A DNA stretch of 6,540 nt from DASUME01 sp041179425 (GTDB taxonomy: Bacteria > Myxococcota_A > Polyangia > Polyangiales > DASUME01): contig JBEGTL010000467.1 in the NCBI GenBank assembly GCA_041179425.1, positions 1 to 6,540 on the forward strand, read 5' to 3'. Shown here piece after piece: positions 6,240-6,540 of this stretch (position 1 is the stretch's first letter; every line of letters starts with the position of its first letter). The position numbers were made by a program, and so were the translations under genes. The notes under the pieces are model-generated. The model searched no databases and was not told the origin of the DNA. It saw only the letters and a program-made list of their open reading frames with translations.

Positions 6240-6540
6240 TCAGAGCGTGAGTGCGCCCGTGAACACCGTGACCGCGCGTCCGCCCATCTTCACGCGCTCG
6301 GGCAGGAGCTCGACCTCGAGTACGCCACCGCGCTTGGAGATCTGTTGCGCGCGCATGACCTGCTTGTCGAGTCGCTCGGCCCAAAACGGCGTGAGCGCGC
6401 AGTGCGCCGAGCCCGTGACTGGATCTTCGTCGATGCCTGCGGCCGGCGCGAAGAAGCGCGAGACAAAGTCGAACTCCGGATTCTTCGCGCGTGCGGTGAC
6501 GATGACGCCACCGACCTTGACCTGCGCCAGTGCACGAAAG
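6240..6540 (-). CDS. PhzF-family isomerase/epimerase, C-terminal part (5' truncated)
   Basis: Read on the minus strand, bases 6540 to 6240 stay open for 99 codons and end at a TGA (6242-6240). The start lies beyond the right edge. The translation contains the PhzF-family C-terminal signature: FDFVSRFFAPAAGIDEDPVTGSA, reported as EFDFVSRFF then DEDPVTGSAHCAL, followed by an ending of the type QQISKRGGVLEVEL and VFTGALTL. PhzF proteins have a diaminopimelate-epimerase-like fold. PhzF itself isomerises trans-2,3-dihydro-3-hydroxyanthranilate in phenazine synthesis, but most family members (YddE-like) have unknown substrates. With no phenazine genes in view, I would not infer phenazine production. 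The catalytic Glu of the family lies in the N-terminal half, outside the window. The gene converges on the LamG lipoprotein gene with a 33-base gap and belongs to a separate transcript. Confidence 0.93.
   Translation of the reverse strand, partial: FRALAQVKVGGVIVTARAKNPEFDFVSRFFAPAAGIDEDPVTGSAHCALTPFWAERLDKQVMRAQQISKRGGVLEVELLPERVKMGGRAVTVFTGALTL

Noticed and set aside
1..6540. Search by eye for tRNA/rRNA genes, CRISPR repeats, transposases, terminal inverted repeats and attachment sites
   Set aside because: No direct repeat array, transposase motif or tRNA-like cloverleaf was seen. The gaps between genes are short (266, 180, 16 and 33 bases) and leave little room for them.

Overview
The window is a strongly GC-rich bacterial chromosome segment whose genes look like those of a myxobacterium-type organism (Myxococcota, formerly Deltaproteobacteria). 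The clues are high G/C at third codon positions throughout, a secreted lipoprotein with an Ala/Pro/Thr-rich linker containing DAG-type repeats ahead of a LamG domain, and a small two-helix membrane protein of a layout I associate with that group. This placement is an inference from gene style. No rRNA or other marker gene in the window settles it.

Layout from left to right: (1) the C-terminal part of a class I SAM-dependent RNA methyltransferase of the RlmI/RlmK type, cut by the left edge and ending at 560. (2) A 266-base gap with a plausible sigma-70-like promoter at 576-603 and a long structured leader. (3) A 1206-residue SWIM zinc-finger plus SNF2-family ATPase at 827-4447, which takes up more than half the window. 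Its zinc finger is separated from the rest by a disordered, Asn- and Arg-rich linker with a KRRRSRRRRR cluster and an AGC/AAC trinucleotide tract. (4) A gap of about 180 bases with a weak hairpin and a weak promoter candidate. (5) A probable two-gene operon: a 161-residue exported membrane protein (4628-5113) and, 16 bases later, a 358-residue LamG-domain lipoprotein (5130-6206). (6) On the opposite strand and converging on the lipoprotein gene, the last 99 codons of a PhzF-family isomerase/epimerase (6240-6540). The right edge removes its start codon, so a search requiring a start codon would miss it.

The genes do not form one pathway. The methyltransferase and the SNF2 ATPase are probably separate housekeeping units: RNA modification, and nucleic-acid remodelling or repair. 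The small membrane protein and the lipoprotein probably share a transcript and both act in the cell envelope. PhzF belongs to a neighbouring convergent unit. I see no mobile element, CRISPR array, tRNA or rRNA gene, and no convincing defence or other new multi-gene system. The least explained parts are the small envelope protein with its partner lipoprotein and the unusual linker of the SNF2 protein.
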